Of a stretch of 64,000 nucleotides of DNA, positions 5,016 through 16,111 are shown one piece after another (position 1 is the first letter of the stretch; each line of letters begins with the position of its first letter). Both the position numbers and the translations under genes were made by a program. The DNA comes from Rhizobium sp. Q54 (lineage in GTDB: Bacteria; Pseudomonadota; Alphaproteobacteria; Rhizobiales; Xanthobacteraceae). The stretch lies in contig CAMAWF010000005.1 in NCBI GenBank assembly GCA_945861895.1, forward strand, positions 1 to 64,000, read 5' to 3'. The notes below the pieces were generated by a model. That model saw nothing but the letters and a program-made list of their open reading frames with translations. It was not told where the DNA came from and ran no database searches.

Positions 5016-6842
5016 ATGTTCGAGGCAAAATTCCAGACCTTCGAGGACGCCGGCGAGCCTGCGGCGAGCGCCGGGCGCGTCAAGGCGCTGCGCGCGGAGC
5101 TCAAGCGGCGCGGGCTTTCCGGCTTTATCGTGCCGCGCGCCGACCGCCAGCAGAACGAATACGTCGCTGCTTGCGAGGAGCGGCTGGCCTGGCTCACCGG
5201 CTTCACCGGCTCGGCCGGCTGCGCCATTGTGCTGGCCGAGCGCGCCGCGCTGTTCGCCGACGGGCGTTATCAGGTGCAGGCGCGCGAGCAGGCCGACCCT
5301 TCCATCTTCGCACTCGCGCATCTGGCCGAAAATCCGCCCGACAAATGGCTGGAGGCCAACCTGCCGGCCGGCGCCGAATTCGGCTACGACCCCTGGCTGC
5401 ACACCGCCGAGGGCGCGGAGAAACTGGCCAAGGCCTGCACCGCGGCGGGGGGAACGCTGGTTTCCGTCGATTCCAATCCCATCGATGCGATCTGGCGCGA
5501 TAGACCTGCGCCCCCGCAAGGCACCGTGGTGCTGCACGAACAAAAATTTTCCGGCGAGGACGCGGGCGCAAAGCTCGCCCGCATTCGCGCCGAGATCGCA
5601 AAGCTGCGCGCCGACGCGCTGCTGGTGTCGGACCCACAGGCGGTGGCCTGGACCTTCAACATCCGCGGCAGCGATGTGGCGCATACGCCCTTGCCGCTGG
5701 CCTATGCATTGCTGCCGAAGGACGGCCGCGCTTCGCTCTATCTCGATCCGCGCAAACTGAGCAACGACGTGCGTCACGCGCTCGAAGATATCGCCAATGT
5801 GCGCAACCCAGACGACCTGACCGGCGACCTCGCCGCATTGAAAGGACGCACGCTGCGGCTCGACCAGGTCAGCGCGGCCGACGCGCTGTCGCGGATGATC
5901 GCGCAGAACGGCGGCAAAATCTCGCGCGGCCCGGACCCGATCGCGCTGATGAAGGCCGTGAAGAACGACACCGAGATTGCCGGCGCGCGCGCGGCGCACA
6001 AGCGCGACGGCGCGGCGGTCACGCGCTTCCTCGCCTGGTTCGATGGCGAAGCCCCGGACGGCAAGCTGACCGAAATCGACGCGGTGGCGGCGCTGGAAAC
6101 CTTCCGCCGCGACACCGGCGCGCTCAAGGATGTCTCGTTCCCGACCATCGCCGGATCGGGACCGAACGGCGCCATCGTGCACTACCGCGTCACCCGCAAG
6201 TCCAACCGGCGCATCGGCGCGAACGAATTGTTCCTGATCGATTCCGGCGGGCAATACCAGGACGGCACCACCGACATCACCCGCACGCTCGCCGTCGGTG
6301 CGCCCACCGCCGAAATGCGCGACCGCTTCACCCGCGTGCTGCGCGGGCACATTGCGATCGCCACCGCGGTGTTCCCGGAAAACACCACCGGCGCGCAGCT
6401 CGACTCGCTCGCTCGCGTTCCGCTGTGGGCGGCCGGGCTCGATTTCGATCATGGCACCGGCCACGGCGTCGGCAGCTATCTTTCGGTGCATGAAGGCCCG
6501 GCGCGCATCTCCAAGCTCGGCACCGTCGCGCTCAGGCGTGGCATGATCCTGTCGAACGAGCCGGGCTATTACAAAACCGGAGCCTATGGCATCCGCATTG
6601 AAAATCTTGTGCTGGTCGTCGCCGCTCCCGCGCCGGACAAAGCCGAGAAGCCGCTCGATACGTTTGAGACACTGACACTGGCGCCAATCGACCGGCGACT
6701 GATCGAAGCAAGCATGCTGGAAGCACGCGAGATTGCCTGGCTCGATGCCTACCACGCGCGCGTGCGCGCCGAGCTTACGCCGCTGCTGGATGCCCCCGCA
6801 CAGGCGTGGCTCAAAGCTGCGACCGAACCCCTGCATTTGTAA
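5016..6842 (+). CDS. Aminopeptidase P family protein (Xaa-Pro aminopeptidase, M24B)
   Basis: This 608-aa cytosolic metallopeptidase should remove N-terminal residues preceding proline. It has two N-terminal creatinase-like domains and a C-terminal pita-bread domain with the dinuclear metal ligands in order: Asp in LIDSGGQYQDGTTDITR (two Asp), His in GTGHGVGSYLSVHEGP, Glu in LSNEPGYY and Glu in GIRIENLVLV. The long three-domain form resembles eukaryotic-type aminopeptidase P. ATG at 5016 is preferred to an in-frame GTG at 5007, which would lie almost against the upstream repeat. The stop codon ends directly before the ATG of the transporter at 6843, suggesting an operon. Confidence 0.92.
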   Translation: MFEAKFQTFEDAGEPAASAGRVKALRAELKRRGLSGFIVPRADRQQNEYVAACEERLAWLTGFTGSAGCAIVLAERAALFADGRYQVQAREQADPSIFALAHLAENPPDKWLEANLPAGAEFGYDPWLHTAEGAEKLAKACTAAGGTLVSVDSNPIDAIWRDRPAPPQGTVVLHEQKFSGEDAGAKLARIRAEIAKLRADALLVSDPQAVAWTFNIRGSDVAHTPLPLAYALLPKDGRASLYLDPRKLSNDVRHALEDIANVRNPDDLTGDLAALKGRTLRLDQVSAADALSRMIAQNGGKISRGPDPIALMKAVKNDTEIAGARAAHKRDGAAVTRFLAWFDGEAPDGKLTEIDAVAALETFRRDTGALKDVSFPTIAGSGPNGAIVHYRVTRKSNRRIGANELFLIDSGGQYQDGTTDITRTLAVGAPTAEMRDRFTRVLRGHIAIATAVFPENTTGAQLDSLARVPLWAAGLDFDHGTGHGVGSYLSVHEGPARISKLGTVALRRGMILSNEPGYYKTGAYGIRIENLVLVVAAPAPDKAEKPLDTFETLTLAPIDRRLIEASMLEAREIAWLDAYHARVRAELTPLLDAPAQAWLKAATEPLHL

Positions 6843-8048
6843 ATGTCTGAAATTCGTCCGCCCGCTCCCGCGACGCCCTGGCGGCTGCTCGCCTTGCTGA
6901 TGGCGATGACCGCCCTCGGCCCGGTCGCGCTCAATATCCTGATGCCGGCGGTGCCGGGGCTTGCGCTGCTGCTGATCACCGACGCCGGAACGGTGCAGCT
7001 CACGGTGTCGCTGTTCCTGCTCAGTCTGGCGGCCGGACAATTGCTGATGGGGCCGCTGTCCGACCGCTTCGGCCGCCGGCCGGTGGCGCTCGCGGGCCTC
7101 GCGCTTGCGTCGGCCGCGAGCCTTGCGGCCATTTTCGCCGCCTCGATCGACGCGCTGATTGCCGTGCGCATCGTGCAGGCGGCCGGCGCCGCGACCGGCG
7201 TCGTGATCGGGCGCGCCATCATTCGCGACCTGTTCGAGCGCGACCGCGCCGCGGCGATGATCGGCCTGGTGACGACCGCGATGGTGGTGGCGCCGATGGT
7301 TTCGCCGCTGATCGGCGGCGTGCTCGACACTGCGTTCGGCTGGGAATCGATTTTCCTGTTCGTCACGCTGCTCAATACCGGCGTTCTCATTTGGGCGGCG
7401 ATGACGCTGCCGGAAACACGCGCTGCACTTGGCACCGGAGGGACGCAATCGCAACTCCTGCATGAATGGCGCGCGCTGTTCACGAGCGCGCGCTTCCACG
7501 GCTATGTGCTGTGCGCGGCGCTCGGGACCGCACCGTTTTTCATTTTTCTCGGCGGCGGGCCGCATGTGGTGGTGACGATGATGGAGCGCACATCGGCCGA
7601 ATACGGCATGTGGTTCGCGCTCACGTCACTGGGATACATGAGCGGCAATTTCACCGTCGTGCGCTTGTCGCAGCGCTTCGGCATCGACGCAATGATTGTC
7701 GCCGGGCTGGCGATCGAGGTGGTGGGCGCGCTGATTGTGACGCTGCTGATCTTGACCGTGCCGGACGGCGGACCCGCTTTGGTGTTCGTGCCGCAGGTTC
7801 TCATTTCCTACGGCAACGGCGTGCTGCTGCCCAACGCCATCGCCGGCGCCGTGAGCGTGCGCCCGCATGCGGCGGGCGCCGCCTCCGGCATTACCGGCTT
7901 CGTGCAGATGACGGTGGGCGCCATCGCCACGCAATTCATCTCGCACGTGCTCGCGGGCGCCGCCACGCCGCTGCCGATATCGCTGGCGATGATCGCTGCC
8001 AGCGCCGCGGCGATGGTTGCATTTTTTACGCTGGTGAAGGCGCGCTGA
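6843..8048 (+). CDS. Bcr/CflA-type multidrug efflux MFS transporter
   Basis: The 401-aa inner-membrane protein has twelve hydrophobic segments and the MFS motif A between helices 2 and 3 (GPLSDRFGRRPVALAG). The N-terminal TALGPVALNILMPAVPG and the arginine-containing GVVIGRAIIRDLF of helix 4 fit the drug:proton antiporter-1 Bcr/CflA group, which exports drugs and small metabolites. Substrate cannot be deduced. It follows the aminopeptidase without a gap and converges on ligA seven bases further on; no clear terminator separates them. Confidence 0.87.
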   Translation: MSEIRPPAPATPWRLLALLMAMTALGPVALNILMPAVPGLALLLITDAGTVQLTVSLFLLSLAAGQLLMGPLSDRFGRRPVALAGLALASAASLAAIFAASIDALIAVRIVQAAGAATGVVIGRAIIRDLFERDRAAAMIGLVTTAMVVAPMVSPLIGGVLDTAFGWESIFLFVTLLNTGVLIWAAMTLPETRAALGTGGTQSQLLHEWRALFTSARFHGYVLCAALGTAPFFIFLGGGPHVVVTMMERTSAEYGMWFALTSLGYMSGNFTVVRLSQRFGIDAMIVAGLAIEVVGALIVTLLILTVPDGGPALVFVPQVLISYGNGVLLPNAIAGAVSVRPHAAGAASGITGFVQMTVGAIATQFISHVLAGAATPLPISLAMIAASAAAMVAFFTLVKAR

Positions 8049-8054
8049 TTACTT

Positions 8055-10172
<2,118 letters not shown>

Positions 10173-11846
10173 TCACCCAGCCGCCGACTTGATCAGCCGT
10201 TCGGCGGCGGCGCGCGCCTCGGCGGTGATTTCGGCGCCGGCCAGCATGCGGGCGATCTCCTCGCGGCGGCGCTCGGCGGCGACTTCGTTGACGCGGGTGG
10301 CGACGCGTTTGCCTTGGTCGAGCGCGTCCTTGCTGATGACGTAATGCCGGTTGGCGCGGGCCGCCACCTGCGGCGCATGGGTGACGGCGACGACCTGCAC
10401 GCGTCCCGCCAGCCGGGCAAGCCGCACGCCGATGGCATCGGCCACCGCGCCGCCGACGCCGGTGTCGATCTCGTCGAAAATCAGCGTCGGCGCCGAGCCG
10501 CGGTCGGCCAGCACCACCTTGAGCGCCAGCAGGAAGCGCGCCAGTTCGCCGCCGGAGGCGACTTTCATCAGCGGGCCCGGCCGCGTGCCGGGATTGGTCT
10601 GCACCCAGAATTCCACCCGGTCGATGCCGTTCGGTCCAGCCGCCGCGGCGTCGCTGACCAGTTCGGTGGAAAATTCCGCCCGCTCCAGCTTGAGCGGCTT
10701 GAGTTCGGCATTCACCGCCTTGTCGAGCGCGCCGGCCGCCGACTGCCGCGCCTTCGAAAGCGCGGCCGCCGCCTTGCGATAGTTTGCATCCGCCGCATTC
10801 GCCGCCGCCAGCAGCGCCTTGAGCTGTTCCTCGCCGGCGTCGATCAGTCCCAGATCGGCGGCATATTTTTTCGCCAGCGCGGCCAGCTCGTCGACCGGCG
10901 CATTATATTTGCGACCGGCCGCGCGCAAGGCGAACAGCCGTTCCTCGATGCGTTCGAGTTCCTGCGGATCGTAGTCCGCCGTGCGCAACGCCTGCTCGAG
11001 ATGCCCGCGCGCTTCGTCGAGCGCGCTCAATGCGGCATCGAGCGCCTTCACCGCCGGCTCGACCAATTGCGGCGCCTGCGTCGTGCGGCGCTCCAGCCGG
11101 CGCACCGAAGCGGCGAGCGCCGGCACCGGGGAATTGACGCCGCCGAGCGCCTCATGCGCCTCGCGCAAATCTTCGGCGACCTTCTCCGCCTGCATCATCA
11201 TCGCGCGCCGCTCGGCCAAGGCGGTTTCCTCGCCGGCCTGCGGCGCCAGCTTGTCCAGCTCGTCGACGGAATGGCGCAGGTATTCGCCCTCGCGTTTGGC
11301 GCGCTCGACTTCCGTGCGGTGGGCGTCGGCGGCTTCCTGGGCGGTGCGCTTTGCCTCCCACAGCCGCGCCACCTCGGCGGCTTCGTCCTCCAGCGCGGCA
11401 AAGGCGTCGAGCAGGCGCCGGTGGTGGGCGGCATCGACCAGCGCGCGGTCGTCGTGCTGGCCGTGAATTTCCACCAGCGCCGCGCCCAGGCTCCTGAGCA
11501 CCTGCACGCTGACCGGCTGATCGTTGATGAAGGCGCGGGTGCGCCCGTCGGCGAATTGCGCGCGGCGCAGGATCAATTCGTCGTCGGCGGCGATGTCGTT
11601 GGCCTTGAGCAGTTCGCGCGCCGGATGGTTGCGCGGCAATTCGAAGGCGGCGATGACCTGGCCCTGCTCGATCCCCTGCCGCACCAGCGTCACGTCGCCG
11701 CGCGCGCCGAGCGCCAGCGCAAAAGCGTCAAGCAGGATCGACTTGCCGGCGCCGGTTTCGCCGGTGAGCACGGCAAGCCCTTCGGCGAAATCGATGTCGA
11801 GCCGATCGATCAGGACGATGTCGCGGATCGAGAGCCGGGAAAGCAT
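10173..11846 (-). CDS. recN: DNA repair protein RecN
   Basis: RecN is an SMC-like ATPase that acts early in recombinational repair of double-strand breaks. The 557-aa protein has Walker A GETGAGKSILLDAFALALG at about residue 29, a long coiled-coil middle rich in Ala, Glu and Arg, and the ABC-type signature ASGGELARFLLALK followed by Walker B LIFDEIDTGVGG. It sits between bamD and ligA, an arrangement seen in other alphaproteobacteria. The 136-base gap to bamD holds a hairpin repeat pair. Confidence 0.96.
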   Translation of the reverse strand: MLSRLSIRDIVLIDRLDIDFAEGLAVLTGETGAGKSILLDAFALALGARGDVTLVRQGIEQGQVIAAFELPRNHPARELLKANDIAADDELILRRAQFADGRTRAFINDQPVSVQVLRSLGAALVEIHGQHDDRALVDAAHHRRLLDAFAALEDEAAEVARLWEAKRTAQEAADAHRTEVERAKREGEYLRHSVDELDKLAPQAGEETALAERRAMMMQAEKVAEDLREAHEALGGVNSPVPALAASVRRLERRTTQAPQLVEPAVKALDAALSALDEARGHLEQALRTADYDPQELERIEERLFALRAAGRKYNAPVDELAALAKKYAADLGLIDAGEEQLKALLAAANAADANYRKAAAALSKARQSAAGALDKAVNAELKPLKLERAEFSTELVSDAAAAGPNGIDRVEFWVQTNPGTRPGPLMKVASGGELARFLLALKVVLADRGSAPTLIFDEIDTGVGGAVADAIGVRLARLAGRVQVVAVTHAPQVAARANRHYVISKDALDQGKRVATRVNEVAAERRREEIARMLAGAEITAEARAAAERLIKSAAG

Positions 11847-11863
11847 GCTGCCTGTCCTAGGCG

Positions 11864-11964
11864 GTCATCATCCGCGAAAGCGAATGATCCAGTAATCACC
11901 GCAATGGGAGACTTTCACAAGAATCGCGGCGGCTACTGGATGCCCCGCTTTCGCAGGGCCTGAC
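11864..11964. repeat. 101-bp inverted pair of hairpin repeats (REPIN-like), no gene inside
   Basis: The left unit 11864-11895 (GTCATCATCCGC...GATCCAGTAA) and right unit 11933-11964 (CTACTGGATGCC...CTGAC) face each other across 37 bases. Each unit can form its own hairpin (stems CAT/ATG plus CGC/GCG on the left; GCC/GGC plus CGC/GCG on the right). The outline and the loop GCGAAAGC are the same as in the repeats that flank the GIY-YIG gene at 24089-24469, but the stem bases are changed in pairs. It looks like a non-autonomous relative of that element. Confidence 0.75.
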
Positions 11965-11982
11965 AAGAGGGTCGCGGGGAAG

Positions 11983-12849
11983 CTAGCCCAGCCCGACTTT
12001 CCGGAACGCCTTGCTGATCCAGGAACCCTTGTCCTCCACCGGCTCGGTGCCGCCGGTCTTCACCAGGGTATAGGCGTTGCGGTACCATTGGCTATCGGGG
12101 AAATTATGCCCCAGCACGGCGGCCGCGGTCTGCGCTTCCTGCACGATGCCGAGCGCCAAATAGGCCTCGGTGAGCCGCATCAGGGCTTCCTCGACGTGCC
12201 GCGTGGTCTGGTATTGCGTGACGACGACCTTGAAGCGGTTGATCGCGCCGGTGAAATCCTTTTTCTGGATGTAGTAGCGCCCGACCAGCATTTCCTTGCC
12301 GGCAAGCTGATCGCGCGCCACCTCGATCTTTTTCTTGGCGCTGATGGCGTATTCGGTGGTGGGATATTTGCGGACGACTTCTTCCAGAGTGGCGAGCGCA
12401 CTTTCGGTGCGCGCCTGATCGCGGGTGATGTCCGGGATCTGGTCGAAATAGGACGAGCCCATAAGATATTGCGCATAGGCAGCATCCGCGCTGCCGGGAT
12501 GCAGGCTGACGTAGCGCTTGGCGGCGTTGACGCTGTCGTCGTATTCGCGGGCTTCGTAATAGGCGTAGGACGACATGATGAGCGCCTTGCGCGCCCATTC
12601 CGAATAAGGATGCTGGCGGTCGACTTCCTCGAACTTCTTGGCCGCCTCCTTGAAGGAGCGCTTGTTGTTCAGCAGGAAAAGCCCTTCGTTGTAGAGCTTG
12701 TCGGCCGGCTCGTCCGGCAGCATGTCGTCCTTCTTGCCGAACATGCTGCAGGCGGGAAGTGCTGCGGCAAATACCGCGAGCGCCAACAAGCGCGCGAGCA
12801 ATGCCCGCCGCCGAACGGCACCCGCCGACCTGATGGAAGCCGATGTCAT
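11983..12849 (-). CDS. bamD: Outer membrane protein assembly factor BamD (lipoprotein)
   Basis: BamD is the essential lipoprotein of the BAM complex that inserts beta-barrel proteins into the outer membrane. The 288-aa product has an unusually Arg-rich N-terminus, a hydrophobic stretch and a lipobox LPAC with the lipidated Cys at about residue 33. TPR-type helical repeats follow (KLYNEGLFLLNN, DRQHPYSEWARKALIMSSYA, SLHPGSADAAYAQYLMG). It is between lpxC and recN on the same strand. Confidence 0.95.
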   Translation of the reverse strand: MTSASIRSAGAVRRRALLARLLALAVFAAALPACSMFGKKDDMLPDEPADKLYNEGLFLLNNKRSFKEAAKKFEEVDRQHPYSEWARKALIMSSYAYYEAREYDDSVNAAKRYVSLHPGSADAAYAQYLMGSSYFDQIPDITRDQARTESALATLEEVVRKYPTTEYAISAKKKIEVARDQLAGKEMLVGRYYIQKKDFTGAINRFKVVVTQYQTTRHVEEALMRLTEAYLALGIVQEAQTAAAVLGHNFPDSQWYRNAYTLVKTGGTEPVEDKGSWISKAFRKVGLG

Positions 12850-13001
12850 GGCCGAGTATTAGTTCCGATCCCCTCGGGCGCGCAATGGCGCACCACTGCC
12901 CATTCGCTACGGCATTTCCGCCGGTGGTATCGAAAAACCGTGGACTGGCCAAGCGCTTAAGCCAGCAATCGGCCGGGAATATGGCGAAAGGTTAAGCCTG
13001 C

Positions 13002-13967
13002 TTAGGAGACGTCGGGGCCGTAGGCGGGGACCGCCAGGCCGGTCGCCAAACCGGCGGCCACGTCGGCATGGCCGCGGATGCGGCGGGCCGGTTCGGCCTC
13101 GACGACCCTCCAGGCGGTCGGGTCCGACATCAGCGCCGAAAGCACGGCATGATTGAGCTTGTGGCCGCCACGGAGCGAACGGTAGAGCGCCAGCAGCGGC
13201 GCGCCGGCCAGCGCCAGGTCGCCGATCGCGTCGAGCACCTTGTGGCGGACGAATTCGTCGGGGAAACGCATGCCTTCCGGATTGAGCACCCGGTTTTCGG
13301 TGACCACGAGCGTGTTCTCGAACGAAGCGCCGAGCGCATAACCCGCGCTCCATAATTTGGCGACGTCGCGCATGAAGCCGAAAGTGCGGGCGCGGGCGAC
13401 CTCGCGGCGGAAGGTGTCCGGATTGACGTCGATCGCAAGCGACTGGTGGCCGATCAGCGGATCGTCGAACTCGATCTCGGCTTCCACCCGGAAACCGCGC
13501 GCGAACGGCAGCAACTCGCCATGGGCGCCGTCCTTGCCCGCAACGCGCACCGGCTTGAGCACCTCGATGTATCGGCGTGACGCGTTCTGTGTCGTCAACC
13601 CGACCAGATCGATGGCATCGATGAAAGGTTGCGCGCTGCCATCCATGATCGGCGCTTCGGCGCCGTCCACTTCAACAACGGCGTTATCGACGCCGAGGCC
13701 GCGCAACGCCGCGAGCACATGCTCGGCGGTGGAGCAAAGCGGACCGGAAGCGTCGCCCAATACGGTGGCAAATTCGGTGGCGGTCACGGCGCGGAAGTCG
13801 GCGCGGATTTCACGATCTGGCGCGCCATCGCGGCCATTGCGGATGAATACGATGCCGGTGTCGGTATCCGCCGGATGCAGCGTGAGGGTGACGGCCAAAC
13901 CGGAATGAACGCCGATGCCGGAGACGGCGGTGTGGTCGCGCAGCGTGGTTTGCTTGGCGCCCTTCAT
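13002..13967 (-). CDS. lpxC: UDP-3-O-acyl-N-acetylglucosamine deacetylase
   Basis: LpxC is the zinc enzyme of the first committed step of lipid A synthesis. The 321-aa product has the family N-terminus TTLRDHTAVSGIGVHSG, the first zinc histidine in STAEHVLAALRGLGVDNA, the motif EVDGAEAPIMDGS, the other metal ligands and catalytic residues in RHKVLDAIGDLALAG, and the C-terminal GGHKLNHAVL. ATG at 13967 was chosen because residues upstream of it have no family counterpart. It follows ftsZ on the same strand, as usual in rhizobia, after a 376-base gap that should hold its own promoter. Confidence 0.96.
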   Translation of the reverse strand: MKGAKQTTLRDHTAVSGIGVHSGLAVTLTLHPADTDTGIVFIRNGRDGAPDREIRADFRAVTATEFATVLGDASGPLCSTAEHVLAALRGLGVDNAVVEVDGAEAPIMDGSAQPFIDAIDLVGLTTQNASRRYIEVLKPVRVAGKDGAHGELLPFARGFRVEAEIEFDDPLIGHQSLAIDVNPDTFRREVARARTFGFMRDVAKLWSAGYALGASFENTLVVTENRVLNPEGMRFPDEFVRHKVLDAIGDLALAGAPLLALYRSLRGGHKLNHAVLSALMSDPTAWRVVEAEPARRIRGHADVAAGLATGLAVPAYGPDVS

Positions 13968-14343
13968 CACTCTCGTTCCGCACACGTCGCGGTTTTGGTG
14001 CGAGCCATCGATACCGACAAAAACTTGTACATGGACTTGTACATGCGGCCCCATCACCGACCCGTTCAGGTCCTTTTTTCGCCACGAATTCAGAGCGATG
14101 GCCGCAGCCGGGTGTATCGCTCTTGGACGAGAAAAGTCCCTTTCCCCGCACGAACTTAGGCCACTCCGGGGGCGTTCTCCAACTCACGCTTTCTTACCGA
14201 CTGTTACCTCATTTAGCCGCAATTGGCCTGCGCAAAGCCCCATTAAGCTTAGTGCGCACGCCCGCTTGGGCGCTGCTTCCAGCGCCGCTTTGCGATTAAA
14301 ACGAGGAAAGTCAGTACCTTACCGCGAGCCTCCGGCAACGGCC
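13968..14343. other. ftsZ-lpxC intergenic region with a direct repeat
   Basis: No gene is visible here. Two copies of ACTTGTACATG lie at 14023-14033 and 14035-14045, a 12-base period, and each contains the palindrome TGTACA. They end about 56 bases upstream of the lpxC start codon, a reasonable position for a regulator site. No clear terminator for ftsZ was seen. Confidence 0.5.
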
Positions 14344-16032
14344 TCAATTCGCCTGCCGGCGCAGGAAGGCCGGGATTTCCAGCTGATCTTCCTCGCTGTG
14401 GTTATGCACAGGCGCCGTACGCCCGTGCGGATCGAGCCCCTGAGGCCCCGCCCGCCGCGCATATTCCGACACCGGGTCGGGCGGCCGTCCTTCCGGCGTG
14501 CGCGCCGTCGGGCGGGCCGGGCGATCGAATTGCGGGGCCGGACGCGATGGCATCAGCGCCACAGGCGGCTCCTGCTGCTCCGGATGCTCCTGTTCGCGGC
14601 GGCCAAGGCCGACCGAGGCGAGGCGCTCCATGAGCGTCTTGCGGCGCTTTTCCGGATGCTCATCGCTTATTTCGCCGCGCTGGGCACGGATTTCGTTTTG
14701 CGCCGGGATCGGCAATTCGTCGATCCGCGGCATCCGCGGCGTGCGCGCAAAGCCGCGCTCGGGCGCCGGCGGGATAAACGTCCTTGCCGGCTCCGGCAGC
14801 GGCAGTTCGCCCGGCGCGGGATCGAACAACGAGGGCTTGAGCGGGATCGGCCGGATTGAGACGTCCTCGATCGCGGTTGCCGGCATGATGGCGGCGGCGA
14901 CCGCCGCATGGGCGGCCATTGCGATCGCGTCGGGCGTATGCGGCGGTGTGGCGGTGTTGGCGCGCCCCGGCGTCTCGCTGCGCAGAATACGCTCGGCCAG
15001 ACGATGGGTGTCAGGCCGCATCCTTTGCATTTGATCGCGGCTATCGGCCGGACGGCTGCCGGCGGCGGAATGGTCGATGCCGGTCGCTACCACCGAGACG
15101 CGGATGACGCCTTCAAGGCTTTCGTCGAAAGTGGCGCCGACGATGATGTTGGCGTCCTGATCGACTTCCTCGCGGATGCGAGTCGCAGCTTCATCAACTT
15201 CATACAGCGTGAGGTCCTTGCCGCCGGTGATCGAGATCAACAGGCCCTTGGCGCCCTTCATCGAGGCATTGTCGATAAGCTGATTGTTGATGGCGGCCTC
15301 GGCGGCGGTGAGAGCCCGATGCTCGCCGGAGGCTTCGCCGGTGCCCATCATCGCCTTGCCCATCTCCTTCATCACCGCGCGCACGTCGGCGAAGTCGAGA
15401 TTGATGAGGCCTTCCTTGACCATCAGGTCGGTGATGCAGGCGACGCCCGAATAGAGCACCTGATCGGCCATGGCGAAGGCGTCGGCGAAGGTGGTCTTCT
15501 CGTTGGCGACCCGGAACAGGTTCTGGTTGGGGATGACCAGCAGCGTATCGACGTATTTCTGCAATTCGCTGATGCCCACCTCGGCAAAGCGCATGCGGCG
15601 CTGGCCTTCGAACTGGAACGGCTTGGTCACCACCCCGACGGTGAGCAGGCCGAGATCCTTGGCTACCTTGGCGATGACCGGCGCGGCTCCGGTGCCGGTG
15701 CCGCCGCCCATGCCGGCGGTGACGAAGACCATGTGCGCGCCGGTGAGATGATCGCGGATTTCGTCGATCACCTCTTCGGCTGCGGCGCGGCCTACATCCG
15801 GCTGCGACCCGGCGCCCAGACCCTCGGTCGCCTGCACGCCCATCTGCACGATGCGCTCGGCCTTCGACATGGTGAGCGCCTGGGCATCGGTATTGGCGAC
15901 GACGAATTCGACGCCTTGCAGCCCGGCCGCGATCATGTTGTTGACGGCGTTGCCGCCGGCGCCGCCGACACCGAACACGGTGATCCGGGGCTTGAGCTCT
16001 CGGATGTCAGGGATCTTCAGGTTGATGGTCAT
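14344..16032 (-). CDS. ftsZ: Cell division protein FtsZ
   Basis: FtsZ is the tubulin-like GTPase that forms the Z ring. The 562-aa product has the N-terminal [17 protein letters not shown], the tubulin signature [14 protein letters not shown] at about residue 108, the T7 loop [11 protein letters not shown], and ends in the conserved peptide EIPAFLRRQ that binds FtsA and other partners. Between the core and this peptide lies a proline-rich linker of more than 200 residues, as in other rhizobia. ATG at 16032 follows a good Shine-Dalgarno (aaagagg). It is the last division gene of the cluster. Confidence 0.97.
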   Translation of the reverse strand: MTINLKIPDIRELKPRITVFGVGGAGGNAVNNMIAAGLQGVEFVVANTDAQALTMSKAERIVQMGVQATEGLGAGSQPDVGRAAAEEVIDEIRDHLTGAHMVFVTAGMGGGTGTGAAPVIAKVAKDLGLLTVGVVTKPFQFEGQRRMRFAEVGISELQKYVDTLLVIPNQNLFRVANEKTTFADAFAMADQVLYSGVACITDLMVKEGLINLDFADVRAVMKEMGKAMMGTGEASGEHRALTAAEAAINNQLIDNASMKGAKGLLISITGGKDLTLYEVDEAATRIREEVDQDANIIVGATFDESLEGVIRVSVVATGIDHSAAGSRPADSRDQMQRMRPDTHRLAERILRSETPGRANTATPPHTPDAIAMAAHAAVAAAIMPATAIEDVSIRPIPLKPSLFDPAPGELPLPEPARTFIPPAPERGFARTPRMPRIDELPIPAQNEIRAQRGEISDEHPEKRRKTLMERLASVGLGRREQEHPEQQEPPVALMPSRPAPQFDRPARPTARTPEGRPPDPVSEYARRAGPQGLDPHGRTAPVHNHSEEDQLEIPAFLRRQAN

Positions 16033-16111
16033 GGTTGCCTCTTTATGACGCGGGCGAATGCCGTTTCGCAGCCGGTCCGCCACCGGCCGCTGCGAAGCTC
16101 AGGTGCTGGGG

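Noticed and set aside
4995..7565. 856-codon minus-strand open frame opposite aminopeptidase P
   Set aside because: Antisense shadow of a well-supported enzyme and transporter; composition and lack of motifs show it is not coding.
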